The position numbers and the translations under genes were made by a program. The notes under the pieces are model-generated. The model searched no databases. It had not been told where the DNA came from and was given only the letters and a program-made list of their open reading frames with translations. From Trichocoleus sp. (GTDB lineage: Bacteria > Cyanobacteriota > Cyanobacteriia > Elainellales > Elainellaceae): a stretch of 64,000 nt of DNA. The stretch is from contig DATNQD010000087.1 of assembly GCA_036702865.1 (NCBI GenBank), forward strand, positions 1 through 64,000, in the 5' to 3' direction. How positions within the stretch are numbered: position 1 is the first letter of the stretch; each line of letters begins with the position of its first letter. Shown in pieces: positions 44,832 to 55,200 of the stretch.

Positions 44832-44940
44832 TCTTGTGTAATCTCCAACATTAGTAAAATTAGTATTGATATCCCCGGATATTTATATTAATCTCCAGAC
44901 TTACCTCTATCGAAGCGGCTTCGAGATTTGGGACTCGAAA

Positions 44941-45936
44941 ATGAATTTTGAACAACAGTATTGCCAACGCTCTGACCTGATTGGAACACAAGTGATTACC
45001 CGCGACACCGGAAAGCGGCTAGGGGTGGTTAGTCAACTTTGGGTAGATGTCGATCGGCGCGAGGTCGTTGCCCTTGGCATTCGAGAAAGTATGCTCTCTG
45101 GGGTGCTGTCGAATGTGCAGCAAACTCTTTTGCTAGCAAATATCCGCCAAATCGGAGACGTGATTCTGGTGGAAGATGACAACGCGATGGAAGACGACTT
45201 CAACACCGAAGCCTACAGCAAGCTCATCACCAGCGAAGTTATCACTGAAACGGGCGAAATGCTCGGTAAGGTTCGAGGCTTCAAGTTTGACAAGCGCGAC
45301 GGCAGAGTTGAGTCGATCGTCATTGCTTCCTTTGGTCTACCCCAAATCCCTGATCAGATCCTCAGCACCTACGAACTCTCGATGGATGAGGTGGTCAGCA
45401 GTGGCCCCGATCGCCTGATCGTTTTTGAAGGGGCAGAAGAGAAGCTCAACAAACTCACCGTCGGTTTACTGGAGCGCATTGGCATTGGTAAACCTGCCTG
45501 GGAACGAGACGAAGAAGCTTATCCAACCCCCACTTCTGCGGCAAATCAGCTGCCTTCTGGGGTAAGGGTTCCAGTCGAAACACCGATCCAGGTTCGGACT
45601 CCTGTCGCGCAAGAAACCTGGGATGAAGATAACTGGGGCGAAGTGCAGTCCCGGCGACAAATGCGCGAAATGCGTCAGCCCGAACCCGTTTACTACGAGG
45701 AAGAAGACAATTGGGGCGGCAACGATCGAGAGCAGTACGCTGAGGTGGAGTATCAAGAAGTGGAATCCCGCGACAATCGGGAGGAATTCCGACAGGTCGA
45801 GTACGCTACCCCCGATGAAGATACAACGAAAGATGTTTGGGCAGATGACGAAAATCCCAAGCCCTATCGCGCGCCTCAGGTCAACATCCCAGAACGGAAG
45901 CGCGTCGTCGAGTACGAGGAAGAAACCGATTATTAA
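44941..45936 (+). CDS. PRC-barrel domain protein
   Basis: The protein (331 residues from ATG 44941) carries two PRC-barrel domains: the first near 10-80 (LIGTQVITRDTGKRLGVVSQ, VVALGIRES) and the second near 95-165 (ITSEVITETGEMLGKVRGFK, VESIVIASFG). PRC barrels occur in photosystem and RNA-processing proteins. Beyond about 200 the protein is acidic and low complexity with DNWG and YEEE repeats and ends KRVVEYEEETDY. No signal peptide or membrane segment is visible. Similar proteins occur in many cyanobacteria without assigned function. It follows smc by about 110 bp and may share its transcript. Confidence 0.85.
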   Translation: MNFEQQYCQRSDLIGTQVITRDTGKRLGVVSQLWVDVDRREVVALGIRESMLSGVLSNVQQTLLLANIRQIGDVILVEDDNAMEDDFNTEAYSKLITSEVITETGEMLGKVRGFKFDKRDGRVESIVIASFGLPQIPDQILSTYELSMDEVVSSGPDRLIVFEGAEEKLNKLTVGLLERIGIGKPAWERDEEAYPTPTSAANQLPSGVRVPVETPIQVRTPVAQETWDEDNWGEVQSRRQMREMRQPEPVYYEEEDNWGGNDREQYAEVEYQEVESRDNREEFRQVEYATPDEDTTKDVWADDENPKPYRAPQVNIPERKRVVEYEEETDY

Positions 45937-46020
45937 AGTTCAAGTTGGCGATCGGTAACTTTACCGCAAAAAACAATTCTCGGTTGTGGGGTAGATCTCT
46001 GGTCTGCCCTATTTTTATGG

Positions 46021-47283
46021 CTATGAGAGCAGTGATTCTGGCTGAATCTCGCGTGGGTAAATCAACCAACTGCGCTGTAGGGGTTGGGTCAACGTTCGGA
46101 TCAGAGGCGATAGTTCGCTGATTTCGCAGAGTCCAGCATCCGTCAACAGGTTAATTCCCTTTTGATAAAGCGTATAGCCGCGACTAAGCGTCTTGCGGAT
46201 GCCAACATAGTATTCCGACACAAAGCCCAAATCGTCTAATTCTCGCTGAGCGATTTGCAGCAGCGTTTGTTGTGCCTCAAGTGTGATGTGGGAAATATCC
46301 CAGGCTTTGGGTAGGTCTCGATCGAGGAACCGTCGGCAGAGATCAGAGAGCACTGGATCAAAAGAACGCTGCCACCGCTGAAGATGATAGAGGCACAGGC
46401 TATCGTCGGCTGCTAAATACTGTTCAATCGATAGGGCATTGCAGTCTGCTTCTAACCAGGCAGCCATGGTTTCATCTACAAACAGTTTTCCTTCCTGCCA
46501 TCGCACTTTTGCTAAGCGAAATGCCTGTTCCAGAACCAGGGTAGCCGCCAGGTTTTTGGGATGATTGTAAACCTGGGCATACATAAAGTACCGTACCAGC
46601 AGGTAGTGCTCGATCGCCGCCATCCCTTTTTGAGCAACGACAAGTTGTTGAGTCACAGGCTCATAGCGGAGTGCCAACAAAATTCGATCAAGATCTAAGC
46701 GACCGTAAGATGCTCCCGTAAAGTAGCTATCTCGCATCAAATAATCGATCCGATCGCAGTCTAGCTGACTCGACACAAGCTGCCAAACCAGCGGCACAGG
46801 ATGCTGCTTTCGATAAACCTGCTGAATCTGATCGAGCAAATCCGGGTCAAAGCCATCGAGCAGTGACCGAATTGGCTCATATTCTTTCAAAATCCGGTCT
46901 GTCCAATGCTCATGATTACAGCCAAAGATCTCTTCGCAAGTGTGGCTAAAGGGACCATGACCAATATCATGCAGCAGCGCCGCACAGAGCACGACCGGAC
47001 GGTAAGGCTGAAGCTGAGGGGCATCTTTGGCAACGCGATCGAACGCCCGACGAGCCACCACCATCACGCCCAGCGAATGAGTAAAGCGTGATCCTTCTGC
47101 TCCATGAAACGTCAGACTTGCAGGCCCCAGTTGCCGAATTCGGCGTAGCCGCTGGAATACAGGCGTATCAATTAGCTGGATCAGCAGTGCCTCAGTGGGG
47201 TCACGTCCATTGAGAACGATCGCCCCATGCAAGGGGTCATGATAAACTCGTTCGCGGCTAGGCGGCTCCTGCCAGGACTGCAT
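46021..47283 (-). CDS. HD-domain phosphohydrolase, dGTPase/SAMHD1-like
   Basis: The 420-residue protein belongs to the HD superfamily of metal-dependent phosphohydrolases. It begins RERVYHDPLHGAIVLN, with the family motif PVFQRLRRIRQLG, a first metal His in SRFTHSLGV, and the HD pair in LCAALLHDIGHGPFSH. CDRIDYLMRDSYFTG follows with the last Asp. Related proteins hydrolyse dNTPs or other nucleotides; the true substrate is not deducible. ATG 47283 is chosen because similarity begins there. The start overlaps the end of the ctpA gene by 26 bp, so the two are probably co-transcribed and translationally coupled. The long open extension upstream is antisense-like noise inside ctpA. Confidence 0.88.
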   Translation of the reverse strand: MQSWQEPPSRERVYHDPLHGAIVLNGRDPTEALLIQLIDTPVFQRLRRIRQLGPASLTFHGAEGSRFTHSLGVMVVARRAFDRVAKDAPQLQPYRPVVLCAALLHDIGHGPFSHTCEEIFGCNHEHWTDRILKEYEPIRSLLDGFDPDLLDQIQQVYRKQHPVPLVWQLVSSQLDCDRIDYLMRDSYFTGASYGRLDLDRILLALRYEPVTQQLVVAQKGMAAIEHYLLVRYFMYAQVYNHPKNLAATLVLEQAFRLAKVRWQEGKLFVDETMAAWLEADCNALSIEQYLAADDSLCLYHLQRWQRSFDPVLSDLCRRFLDRDLPKAWDISHITLEAQQTLLQIAQRELDDLGFVSEYYVGIRKTLSRGYTLYQKGINLLTDAGLCEISELSPLIRTLTQPLQRSWLIYPREIQPESLLS

Positions 47284-48502
47284 GATGGGTAAGCAACTCA
47301 ACGGCTGCCTGATATTGACGATCGGACTCAGTGGCAATTTCGTCCCGCGAGATTGGGTCAAGCGGCACTTCGACATCGGGAGCAATGCCCTGACGGTTGA
47401 TGTCGTGATGGTTGGGCGTTTCATATTTGGCGATCGTCACAGCCAACCCAGAACCATCAGAGAGATTAAAGAGCGACTGAATCAACCCTTTACCAAAGGT
47501 GCGTTCTCCAACCAGTTGAGCGCGTCCGTTATCTTGCAAAGCCCCTGCCAAAATTTCGCTGGCGCTGGCGGTTCCCTGATTCACCAATACAATCAGCGGA
47601 TCAGGGGTCACCGCTTCTCCATCAGCAGCAAAGCTATCTTGAATGCCATTGCGGTTAACGGTATAAACAACTGTGCCTTCGTTCAGCCAGAGCCGCGCAA
47701 TATCAATCCCTGCTTGCAGCAGACCGCCCGGATTACTCCGCAAATCCAAAATATAGGCATCTGCGCCCTGTTGTTCCATGCGCTTCACAGCACTCGCCAG
47801 CTCTGCACTCGCGTTAGCATTAAATTGGCTGAGCCGCAGATAACCGATCTGAGTCCCATTGGATTGAGGACGCAGCTCAGCATAGACCGGATTCAGGCTA
47901 ATTCGATTGCGTACCAGCAAGACGTCCTTGGCGTTGACGATATCTTCGCCTTCTTGAGCAATGGTCAACGTCACTCGACTGCCCATCGGTCCACGCATCC
48001 GTTCAGCCGCTTCATCCAGCGTCAGCTTTGTGGTCAAAACGCCGTTAATCTTAACAATTCGATCGCGAGGCTTAATTCCAGCTTGAGCTGCCGGAGAACC
48101 TTCGATCGGGGCAATCACGCGCAGTTCGCTGTTGGGGTTGTCCTGGGTGATTTGCAGACCCACTCCCGTTAGCTCACCAGAAGTATTGGTTTGCAGGCTA
48201 CGATACTGGTCGGGCTTGAGCAATCGTGTAAAGGGGTCATCTAGCGATGCCAGCATTTTTTGAATCGCGGCATAGGTCTGTTCCCGGTCTTGAAGCGGTT
48301 GCTGCAATATTTTTTGGCGCACCTGCCACCAATTCTGATGATTGAAGGTGTCATCCACATAGGCGCGATCGACCAGTCGCCAGACTTCACTCACCAATCG
48401 TTGCTCTTCCGTAAAGGCGGTGGCTGAGGGAACCCACCCTCCCCATATCCAGGCAACTGCAAATACTAAAACGAATCCAACTCGGATAATCTGTTTTCTC
48501 AT
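47258..48502 (-). CDS. ctpA: Carboxyl-terminal processing protease (S41), CtpA-like
   Basis: S41 proteases with a PDZ domain trim C-termini in the periplasm or thylakoid lumen; CtpA matures the D1 protein of photosystem II. This 414-residue protein has a signal peptide (1-29, ending PSATA), an N-terminal helical domain and a PDZ domain (about 105-190, with GVGLQITQ and GIKPRDRIVKINGV). The catalytic domain has the Ser-Lys dyad at Ser313 (QGTASASEIL) and Lys338 (GERTFGKGL), 25 residues apart as expected. Cyanobacteria have three paralogues (CtpA, CtpB, CtpC); linkage to petB-petD supports ctpA, since I recall this linkage from other strains, but assignment among paralogues needs a tree. Confidence 0.85.
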   Translation of the reverse strand: MRKQIIRVGFVLVFAVAWIWGGWVPSATAFTEEQRLVSEVWRLVDRAYVDDTFNHQNWWQVRQKILQQPLQDREQTYAAIQKMLASLDDPFTRLLKPDQYRSLQTNTSGELTGVGLQITQDNPNSELRVIAPIEGSPAAQAGIKPRDRIVKINGVLTTKLTLDEAAERMRGPMGSRVTLTIAQEGEDIVNAKDVLLVRNRISLNPVYAELRPQSNGTQIGYLRLSQFNANASAELASAVKRMEQQGADAYILDLRSNPGGLLQAGIDIARLWLNEGTVVYTVNRNGIQDSFAADGEAVTPDPLIVLVNQGTASASEILAGALQDNGRAQLVGERTFGKGLIQSLFNLSDGSGLAVTIAKYETPNHHDINRQGIAPDVEVPLDPISRDEIATESDRQYQAAVELLTHHAVLAGAA

Positions 48503-48844
48503 GGGACAGATTTTAAACTGCGGTCAGGCTTGACGGCTACGACAAGAATATATATAAAGTCAAAGCAATTTACCTTAACTTTAGCTCTCACTTTTTGGGC
48601 TTAATCCTTGATCTTGATCGGCTTTTGGCTTACCCGTTTTTTAGCTCGACCAGAAGAAACAGTAGCGAAGCTTCGCTTGGTGGCATAGGCTGAGATATCG
48701 ATGAGGTGGCGAACTTGAGTTAAACACTTATCCTATCAGAATTTCCCTGAAACCCGGATCTAGCAATGGCTTTCGCAATACAATCTGCCTGAGAACTGTG
48801 TTACATTTAGTGACAGTGGATAATACTCTCGGACTCTTGTCTTC
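48503..48844. promoter_or_regulatory. Divergent promoter region between ctpA and petB
   Basis: These 342 bp must hold promoters for both ctpA (minus) and petB (plus). GATAAT at 48819-48824, about 20 bp before the petB ATG, is a weak candidate -10 for petB, with no good -35. An AT-rich ATATATATA run lies near 48550 on the ctpA side. No further structure is evident. Confidence 0.4.
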
Positions 48845-49513
48845 ATGTTTACAAAGCAGGTAACTGACTCAAAAGTCTATCAGTGGTTTCAGGAGCGTCT
48901 GGAGATTCAAGCCCTGGCTGATGACATCACCAGTAAGTATGTACCGCCTCATGTCAACATCTTCTATTGCTTGGGTGGGATTACGCTTGTTTGCTTCTTG
49001 ATCCAGTTTGCGACTGGCTTCGCAATGACTTTTTACTATAAACCGACTGTCACGGAAGCGTTTCAATCCGTGCAGTATTTGATGACTGATGTCAACTTTG
49101 GCTGGCTGATTCGCTCCATCCACCGCTGGTCTGCCAGCATGATGGTGCTGATGATGATTCTGCACGTCTTCCGCGTTTACCTGACAGGCGGCTTCAAAAA
49201 GCCCCGCGAGTTGACCTGGGTGACGGGCGTGATTCTGGCTGTGATCACCGTTTCGTTTGGCGTAACTGGCTACTCGCTTCCCTGGGATCAGGTTGGCTAC
49301 TGGGCAGTCAAAATTGTTTCTGGTGTTCCTGAAGCAATTCCCGTTGTCGGTTCTTTGATGGTAGAACTGCTGCGAGGCGGTCAGAGTGTGGGTCAGGCAA
49401 CCCTAACCCGTTTCTATAGTCTTCACACCTTTGTTCTGCCCTGGCTGATTGCCGTATTCATGCTGGCGCACTTCCTGATGATTCGGAAGCAGGGTATTTC
49501 TGGTCCGTTGTAA
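48845..49513 (+). CDS. petB: Cytochrome b6
   Basis: PetB is the cytochrome b6 subunit of the b6f complex, carrying two b haems and covalent haem c(n) in the thylakoid membrane. The 222-residue protein begins in the usual way ([33 protein letters not shown]). The Cys near 42 is the covalent c(n) haem site. Four transmembrane helices carry the haem ligands, in [20 protein letters not shown] and [14 protein letters not shown]. The PEAIPVVG loop and RFYSLH are conserved. It is followed by petD after 145 bp, the normal cyanobacterial petBD operon. Confidence 0.98.
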   Translation: MFTKQVTDSKVYQWFQERLEIQALADDITSKYVPPHVNIFYCLGGITLVCFLIQFATGFAMTFYYKPTVTEAFQSVQYLMTDVNFGWLIRSIHRWSASMMVLMMILHVFRVYLTGGFKKPRELTWVTGVILAVITVSFGVTGYSLPWDQVGYWAVKIVSGVPEAIPVVGSLMVELLRGGQSVGQATLTRFYSLHTFVLPWLIAVFMLAHFLMIRKQGISGPL

Positions 49514-49658
49514 TCTCCACTAGGAAGCTAGATTGTTGGGGTTCGATCGCCGCGATTCAGGTTTATCGCTTTGACCTATCGTTTGATGACCGAAATGCTG
49601 ACAGTTGCTGAACTTCCTGCTATTTTGACTTCAAAGACCCCAAGGAGAGCATTCAGTC

Positions 49659-50141
49659 ATGTCAATTTTGAAAAAACCGGATCTCGCTGATCCCGTGTTG
49701 CGTGAAAAGCTGAAGAAGGGCATGGGTCACAACTATTATGGTGAACCCGCTTGGCCCAACGACTTGCTGTATGTCTTCCCAGTTGTAATTCTGGGAACGA
49801 TCGCTTGCTGCGTCGCGCTTGCAGTTCTCGATCCAGCACTGGTTGGTGAGCCTGCAAATCCCTTTGCAACCCCGCTGGAAATTCTGCCGGAATGGTATCT
49901 GTTCCCCGCATTCCAGATCTTGCGCGTTGTCCCCAACAAACTGCTGGGAATTGCCCTACAAACTGCAATTCCACTGGGCTTGATGCTGATTCCCTTCATT
50001 GAGAGCGTCAACAAGTTCCAGAACCCCTTCCGTCGTCCCGTTGCAACCACGCTCTTCCTGTTCGGTACATTGGTGACGCTGTGGCTGGGTATTGGTGCAA
50101 CCTTCCCGATCGACAAATCCCTGACCCTGGGTTTGTTCTAA
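49659..50141 (+). CDS. petD: Cytochrome b6f complex subunit IV
   Basis: PetD completes the Q-cycle half of cytochrome b6f together with PetB. The 160-residue product matches the standard length and starts [20 protein letters not shown]. The central [13 protein letters not shown] carries the conserved PEWY motif that lines the plastoquinol-oxidation site. Three transmembrane helices are visible ([35 protein letters not shown] and the C-terminal [20 protein letters not shown]). The ATG at 49659 has AAGGAGAG just upstream. A structured terminator follows at 50162. Confidence 0.98.
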   Translation: MSILKKPDLADPVLREKLKKGMGHNYYGEPAWPNDLLYVFPVVILGTIACCVALAVLDPALVGEPANPFATPLEILPEWYLFPAFQILRVVPNKLLGIALQTAIPLGLMLIPFIESVNKFQNPFRRPVATTLFLFGTLVTLWLGIGATFPIDKSLTLGLF

Positions 50142-50161
50142 GGCTCCCTTTCTTTTTGCTG

Positions 50162-50227
50162 ACACCTGCGCTGATTTTTTGTGGATGAGTTTTGCATCCT
50201 GAGAAGACATCGCAGGTGTTTTAATTT
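50162..50227 (+). terminator. Probable petBD terminator with nested hairpins
   Basis: ACACCTGCG at 50162-50170 pairs with CGCAGGTGT at 50211-50219. An inner hairpin GGATG/CATCC (50183-50187, 50195-50199) folds the loop, and the outer stem is followed by TTTAATTT. Placed right after petD. Confidence 0.65.
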
Positions 50228-50302
50228 GGTATGGTTTACCCAAGATGTCGGTTTATAGCAGAAAAGTGTCGATACTGAGGGCAGACGAGCTGCAAATTGC
50301 CC

Positions 50303-51502
50303 ATGACCTCTCCTGCTGAATCGGATGCTGCAAATCTGGAAGATGCTCAGACATCGATCGCCCCATCTCCCTATCTATTTGTCTTTCTAGAAGTTTTTGC
50401 TCAGGAAGGCGGCATTCAATCCTACGTCCAAGATATTTTTCGCAGCTATTTAAGTTTGAAAGCGCTGCCCCAAGCCGATGTGCTGCTGCTGCGCGATCAA
50501 GCTAGTGAGTCCAACCCGTTCCAGTCCCCTCACCTGAAGTTTCACTGCTTTCAGTCGCGCTCTGCCCGATTGGGGCGGCTTAAGTTTTCGGTAGCGCTGC
50601 TGACCTACTTGGTTAAACGCAAACCGCAGCGGGTCTTTTGTGGACATATTAAACTGGCTCCGCTGATTCGGATGTTCTGTCAACCGCTTGGCATTCCTTA
50701 TACGGTTCTGACTTATGGCAAAGAAGTCTGGGAACCATTACCTCCTTCAGAACGCGATGCTCTTCAGCAAGCCGATCGCCTTTGGACAATCAGTCGCTAT
50801 AGCCGCAATCGAGCCTGTGCTGCCAACCTGCTTGAGCCAGCCAAAATTAAGCTGCTGCCCTGTGCAGTGGATAGTGAGCAATTTAGCCCTGGCGAAAAGC
50901 CCCTGGAACTGCTGCAACAATATGGGCTACAAGACTCCAGAGTTTTGATGACCGTTGCCCGCCTCTGGTCAGGCGATATTTATAAAGGGGTCGATGTTAC
51001 CCTACGTGCCCTGCCATCGCTCGCTCAGGCAATTCCGGATGTGAAATACCTGGTGATTGGCAGAGGGGATGATCAGCCCAGGCTGGCAAAGCTGGCGAGC
51101 GAGCTGGGCGTGAGCGATCGAGTGATCTTTGCCGGATTCGTTCCCACTCAAGAATTAGTCAAGCATTATCGCCTTGCTGATGCTTACGTTATGCCCTCTC
51201 AAGAGGGATTTGGCATCGTTTATTTAGAAGCAATGGCTTGTGGTCTACCCGTCTTGGCTGGAGATGCAGACGGATCAGCCGATCCGCTACAGGATGGAAA
51301 GCTCGGATGGCATGTTCCCCACCGCAATTCAACCGCTGTTGCCCAAGCTTGCATCACTATCTTGCAGGAGCGAGCTGCTTATTTACAGCATCAGGAGTGC
51401 GATCGTCGCTGCGACAGTAGGTGGCTTCGGCAACAGGTTTTAGCGCACTTTAGCAGAGCAGCCTTCACCGAGCAGTTGCAACTTCTGCTGAACGAAGATT
51501 AG
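50303..51502 (+). CDS. Glycosyltransferase family 4 protein
   Basis: The 399-residue GT-B protein starts at ATG 50303. The acceptor domain begins YLFVFLEVFAQEGGIQSYVQ, the usual GG loop of family 4. The donor domain carries LLPCAVDSEQFSPGEK, LMTVARLWSGDIYKGVDVTL, YLVIGRGDDQPRL, and the EX7E region PSQEGFGIVYLEAMACGLPV. Donor and acceptor are unknown. A short tail after 380 is basic. It stands alone after petBD and before a zinc-ribbon membrane protein, so it is unlikely to be part of an operon. Surface polysaccharide synthesis is the likely role. Confidence 0.88.
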   Translation: MTSPAESDAANLEDAQTSIAPSPYLFVFLEVFAQEGGIQSYVQDIFRSYLSLKALPQADVLLLRDQASESNPFQSPHLKFHCFQSRSARLGRLKFSVALLTYLVKRKPQRVFCGHIKLAPLIRMFCQPLGIPYTVLTYGKEVWEPLPPSERDALQQADRLWTISRYSRNRACAANLLEPAKIKLLPCAVDSEQFSPGEKPLELLQQYGLQDSRVLMTVARLWSGDIYKGVDVTLRALPSLAQAIPDVKYLVIGRGDDQPRLAKLASELGVSDRVIFAGFVPTQELVKHYRLADAYVMPSQEGFGIVYLEAMACGLPVLAGDADGSADPLQDGKLGWHVPHRNSTAVAQACITILQERAAYLQHQECDRRCDSRWLRQQVLAHFSRAAFTEQLQLLLNED

Positions 51503-51874
51503 GAAATTTAAGTCGAGGTAAGGTTGGGGCAAGTTAAGCTGAGATCGAATGATCTGCCCGATCGCGTCTTGGTAAAGCCTGATCATCCTGATCATACAGA
51601 TGGTTTGTTGCCCGGAAATTACCTGAGACAGGAGATAGCCGATCGCCGTTCAGCCATCTCTGCCGCCGCTGCATCGTTTATGCTGGAGACATCTAAGATG
51701 GAAGACCGTCTTAAATTTTTTTGTTTGCTTCCTTAAATCTGCTACTAAAGATAACTAATAAGCTTGAAATAGCCCAATTTCTCTGTTGAAGCAAGTTCCT
51801 CCACCTGAAGGATGGTGTAGGGCATACAAGTTGGCAGAATTGCAAAATTGACATTGGATGTTAGGAGGTTAACC
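51503..51874. other. Intergenic region, no gene supported
   Basis: This 372-bp gap has a 70-codon plus-strand frame (51524-51736) without a ribosome binding site or family resemblance, which I do not accept as a gene. TTAGGAGG at 51861-51868 is the strong ribosome binding site of the next gene. No terminator was seen. Confidence 0.5.
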
Positions 51875-52255
51875 GTGAATCAAAATGGCTTTAGAAGCCT
51901 ACAGTTTAATTTCTCCGGTTTTAGCTTTTGGTTAAGTCTCCTGGCACTCGTTTGGCTTTTAGGATCGATCGGGTTAGGTTGGCTAGTGAAATCTGCGATT
52001 ATCTTGGTGGGCTTGCTTTTAGTCACGCCATTGATTGCTTTCATCGGATTTCGCTGGTGGCTGAAGCGCAATCTGGTTGTTGCTCGCTGTCCGGTTTGTA
52101 GCTACGAGTCAGCAGGCATCAACGGCACACAACTCCGTTGTCCGAGCTGTAGTGAGCCATTGCAGGTGCAAAAAGGACATTTTCATCGGTTGACTCCACC
52201 CGGAACGGTTGATGTGGAGGCAGTTGAGGTTCAGGTGAAGCAAATCGAAGATTAG
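51875..52255 (+). CDS. Membrane protein with C-terminal zinc ribbon, hypothetical
   Basis: The start is GTG 51875, seven bases after TAGGAGG, which is much stronger than the upstream frame opening at 51848. The 126-residue product has two transmembrane helices (FWLSLLALVWLLGSIGLGWL and AIILVGLLLVTPLIAFIGF). A zinc ribbon with CPVC at 72-75 and CPSC at 89-92 follows, then a short acidic tail. It is the mirror layout of the zinc-ribbon protein at 11782. I do not recognise a named family. It is convergent with the hybrid kinase gene after 28 bp. Confidence 0.72.
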   Translation: MNQNGFRSLQFNFSGFSFWLSLLALVWLLGSIGLGWLVKSAIILVGLLLVTPLIAFIGFRWWLKRNLVVARCPVCSYESAGINGTQLRCPSCSEPLQVQKGHFHRLTPPGTVDVEAVEVQVKQIED

Positions 52256-52283
52256 TCAGGAGAATTTGGCCAGAAATATCACT

Positions 52284-55200
52284 CTAGCGGTTCTGAAGTA
52301 GCTGTTCAACTCGATCGAGCAGTTCTGGCATAGGAATCGCAGGCGGCAGTATTTCAGTGGCAACCGTCTGCCAGATTGCTTCAAACTCTCGCATTTGCCC
52401 AGTATTGGTTCGAGAATGGGTTGGATGAGGATTCCAAACGAGAATCGGGGGTTTTGCGGGAAGCTGCTCAATTTGTTGAGCAATCGTCAGCAGCATCGCT
52501 TGCGGCTCAAAGGAATGAACACAGAACAGCAGCATGTCGAGATTTTGATGCTCAAGCTGTTGCCAGACCTCGCTCCAAGAAGAACTCACTGTACTTTGAT
52601 AGCCTGCCATTTGCAGGTATTGGGAAAGCGCCTGAAGTGCATGAGCAGGTTTGAATTCCGCAGTAGTAGGCTTGGCTTCCAATTGACCAAAATCTACGAT
52701 CGTTACACAAGGCTGCCAGTGAATTCCTGCTGCCATCCGAATAACTTGGAGCAGATCAGTAAGAACAGGGGTGCTGGTTTCACGCGTCTCGGAAGTTGTC
52801 TCTGCCAGACAGGGAAAGACTGTCAGTTCAGGAATTTGGTTTGCTGCCTGAGTAACTTCTACGTCTAACGTAATAATTGGCAAAGCAGTCAAAAATGGAT
52901 ACTGGCTCAAATGTTGCATATAGATCACCGGATCAGAGAGCAGATTATCCAGCAGCACCACATTTGGCTTCCAAACCCGTGCCAGCAAATCTGCCTGCTC
53001 TAAATCATCTACTTCCAGCACGCGACACTGATGCAGATGCAGCAAAGATGCGAGATCCTGAGCAAACGGCTGATCGATCGCTTGAAAGGCTGAGCGATTT
53101 TTTCCTTCATGTAGATGCAGAACTGTCAAGCTAGGCAGTGCACTCTCTGAAGGGTTCAGCGTCGAACTCACCAGACGGTTAAGACATCGTTCCAGCGCTT
53201 CCGACTGCATCGGTAGACTTAAAAACCCATTCGCGCCGTTCTGATATGCCAAATCTTTCTCAACGCGCATGGCTGTCATGACGACTGGAATATGGCGAGT
53301 TTCCGGGTCAGATTTTAGCAGCGTTAGCACATCCCAGCCTGACAACATCGGCAGAATTGGACTCAAAAACACAATGCCTGGCTGCAGACGTCGCACTTTT
53401 TCGAGTGCTTCAGTGCCTGATCGGGCAATCGCTACCCGGTGTCCTAAATGGGTCAACTCTTGCGTCAGGCTATCTACTACTTGAGGAGTTGCTTCAACTA
53501 CAATCGCCAAACGATTTTGGCTAGATGTGCCTGAAGTCTGCCTCGTCATGCCCAGAGAGTTTGCTCTGAAATTGGGGGACGATTGCGGCGGGCTAGGCGG
53601 CAGGAGCAGCGTAAATTCGCTTCCAACGCCTTCTTTAGAGGTAAATGTGACATCTCCCCCATGTAGCCTTGCCAAGCGTTGAGTCAGGACTAGCCCCAAG
53701 CCCGTACCTTCATAGCGGCGCGTCAGCGGATGTTCTAGCTGTTGAAACTTTTGAAAAATTAAGTGCTGTTTATCAGCCGGAATGCCAATTCCTTGATCCC
53801 AAACTGTAAAAGCAATCCAGCCCTCCCAGGCTTCCACACGCAGCCCGATCGCCCCTTCATCAGGCGTAAACTTGATTGCATTTGAGAGCAAATTGGTTAG
53901 CATCTGGCGCAGTCGGAGTTCATCAGCAACCAGGCTTTCCAGTCCTGGCTCAATCTCCAGATCGAAATGAACCTCTGTCTCGTCGTCCAGATTTGCCGTG
54001 CTGCCCTCAATCGTATGCAGTTGGCGCGCTTGTCCATAGGCACGGCTACAAACCATCTCGATCGATACTGGCTCTGGCAGCAAGTCAAGCTGTCCCGTTT
54101 CAATGCGGGTGAGATCGAGAATATTGTTCACGATCAAAATCAGATGACGACCGCTCTGGTGAATTAACTGAGCATAGCGAGCCTGGCGATCGTTGAGTTC
54201 ACCCAACGCCTGATCTTTCAAAAGGCTGGATAGCCCCAGCACTGCCGTTAGCGGTGTTTTAAGTTCATGGCTGATACAGGCGAGAAATTCATCTTTCAAT
54301 CGGTTTAGCTGAACTAAATCTGCATTTTTTGCCGCAAGTTCTTTCGCGACCTGCTGCGGTTCTGTAATATCCTGTGCCAGCACCAGCCAGAGAGATTCAG
54401 CCTGAGTCAGGTTGCGCCATTCTGGATCAGGGCTGAAACTCAGCGTCGCCAGCTTGAACTGATGAGAGAAATCAGACTCAATGCCCGCCACCGAGAACCG
54501 ATCGTCCCTGAGAGAATGAGCAACACCTCCCATCGGAATTTTGACAAACTGCCAGATCCGATCCTGTCCGCTTTTCATCGGGCAAAGACAAATGCAGGTA
54601 TCTGGAGCAGTACCAAGCCGACAGAGGTTCTCCGGGTAAGAATCGCTGGAAATTTGGCTGCCAGATGAGTTCCAGTCCTCCCACTGCGGATCGCTTAGAT
54701 GCAACTCTGGAGATGGAGTCTGCCGATGGCTAAATCTACCCAGATCGACTGCTTCTACTATTCCGTCGTACCATCTATCTGCAACTGCCGTTTCTAAAAT
54801 CGACGCGGCTTCTCGTCTCACCAAATTGGGGTCTTGCAGTTCGCCAACCTGCTGCCGCCATGCTAGATTCTGGGTAATAATTTGCCCGACTGCGGTTTGC
54901 AGCATGAGTGGAATGGGCAATCGTTCTAGCAAGTCAATTAAGGGGTCAAGTCCAGCAAGCGGATCGAGCGAAGGTTGCCGTCCATTCGGTAAGGAAGCCA
55001 GCGACTGCCAATGCAGCTTCTCCTGCACCTGAGCCCGGTTCATCAAGAATTGCAGCAGATGTAGCCGATCGACCAGTCCCACGCAATGCCCTTGCAGGTT
55101 AACTAGAACCCACTGCTGATGCTCAATTTGCAGTAGATAGGGCTGAACTTGATCAACCTTCCAATGAGCCGGGAGCATGATCAGCGGCTCTAGAAGCGGA

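Noticed and set aside
47284-47424. N-terminal extension of the HD phosphohydrolase frame
   Set aside because: It lies inside the ctpA coding sequence, and HD family similarity begins only at MQSWQEPPSRERVYH.
51524-51736. 70-codon plus-strand frame between the glycosyltransferase and the zinc-ribbon gene
   Set aside because: No ribosome binding site, no recognisable motif and unremarkable composition.
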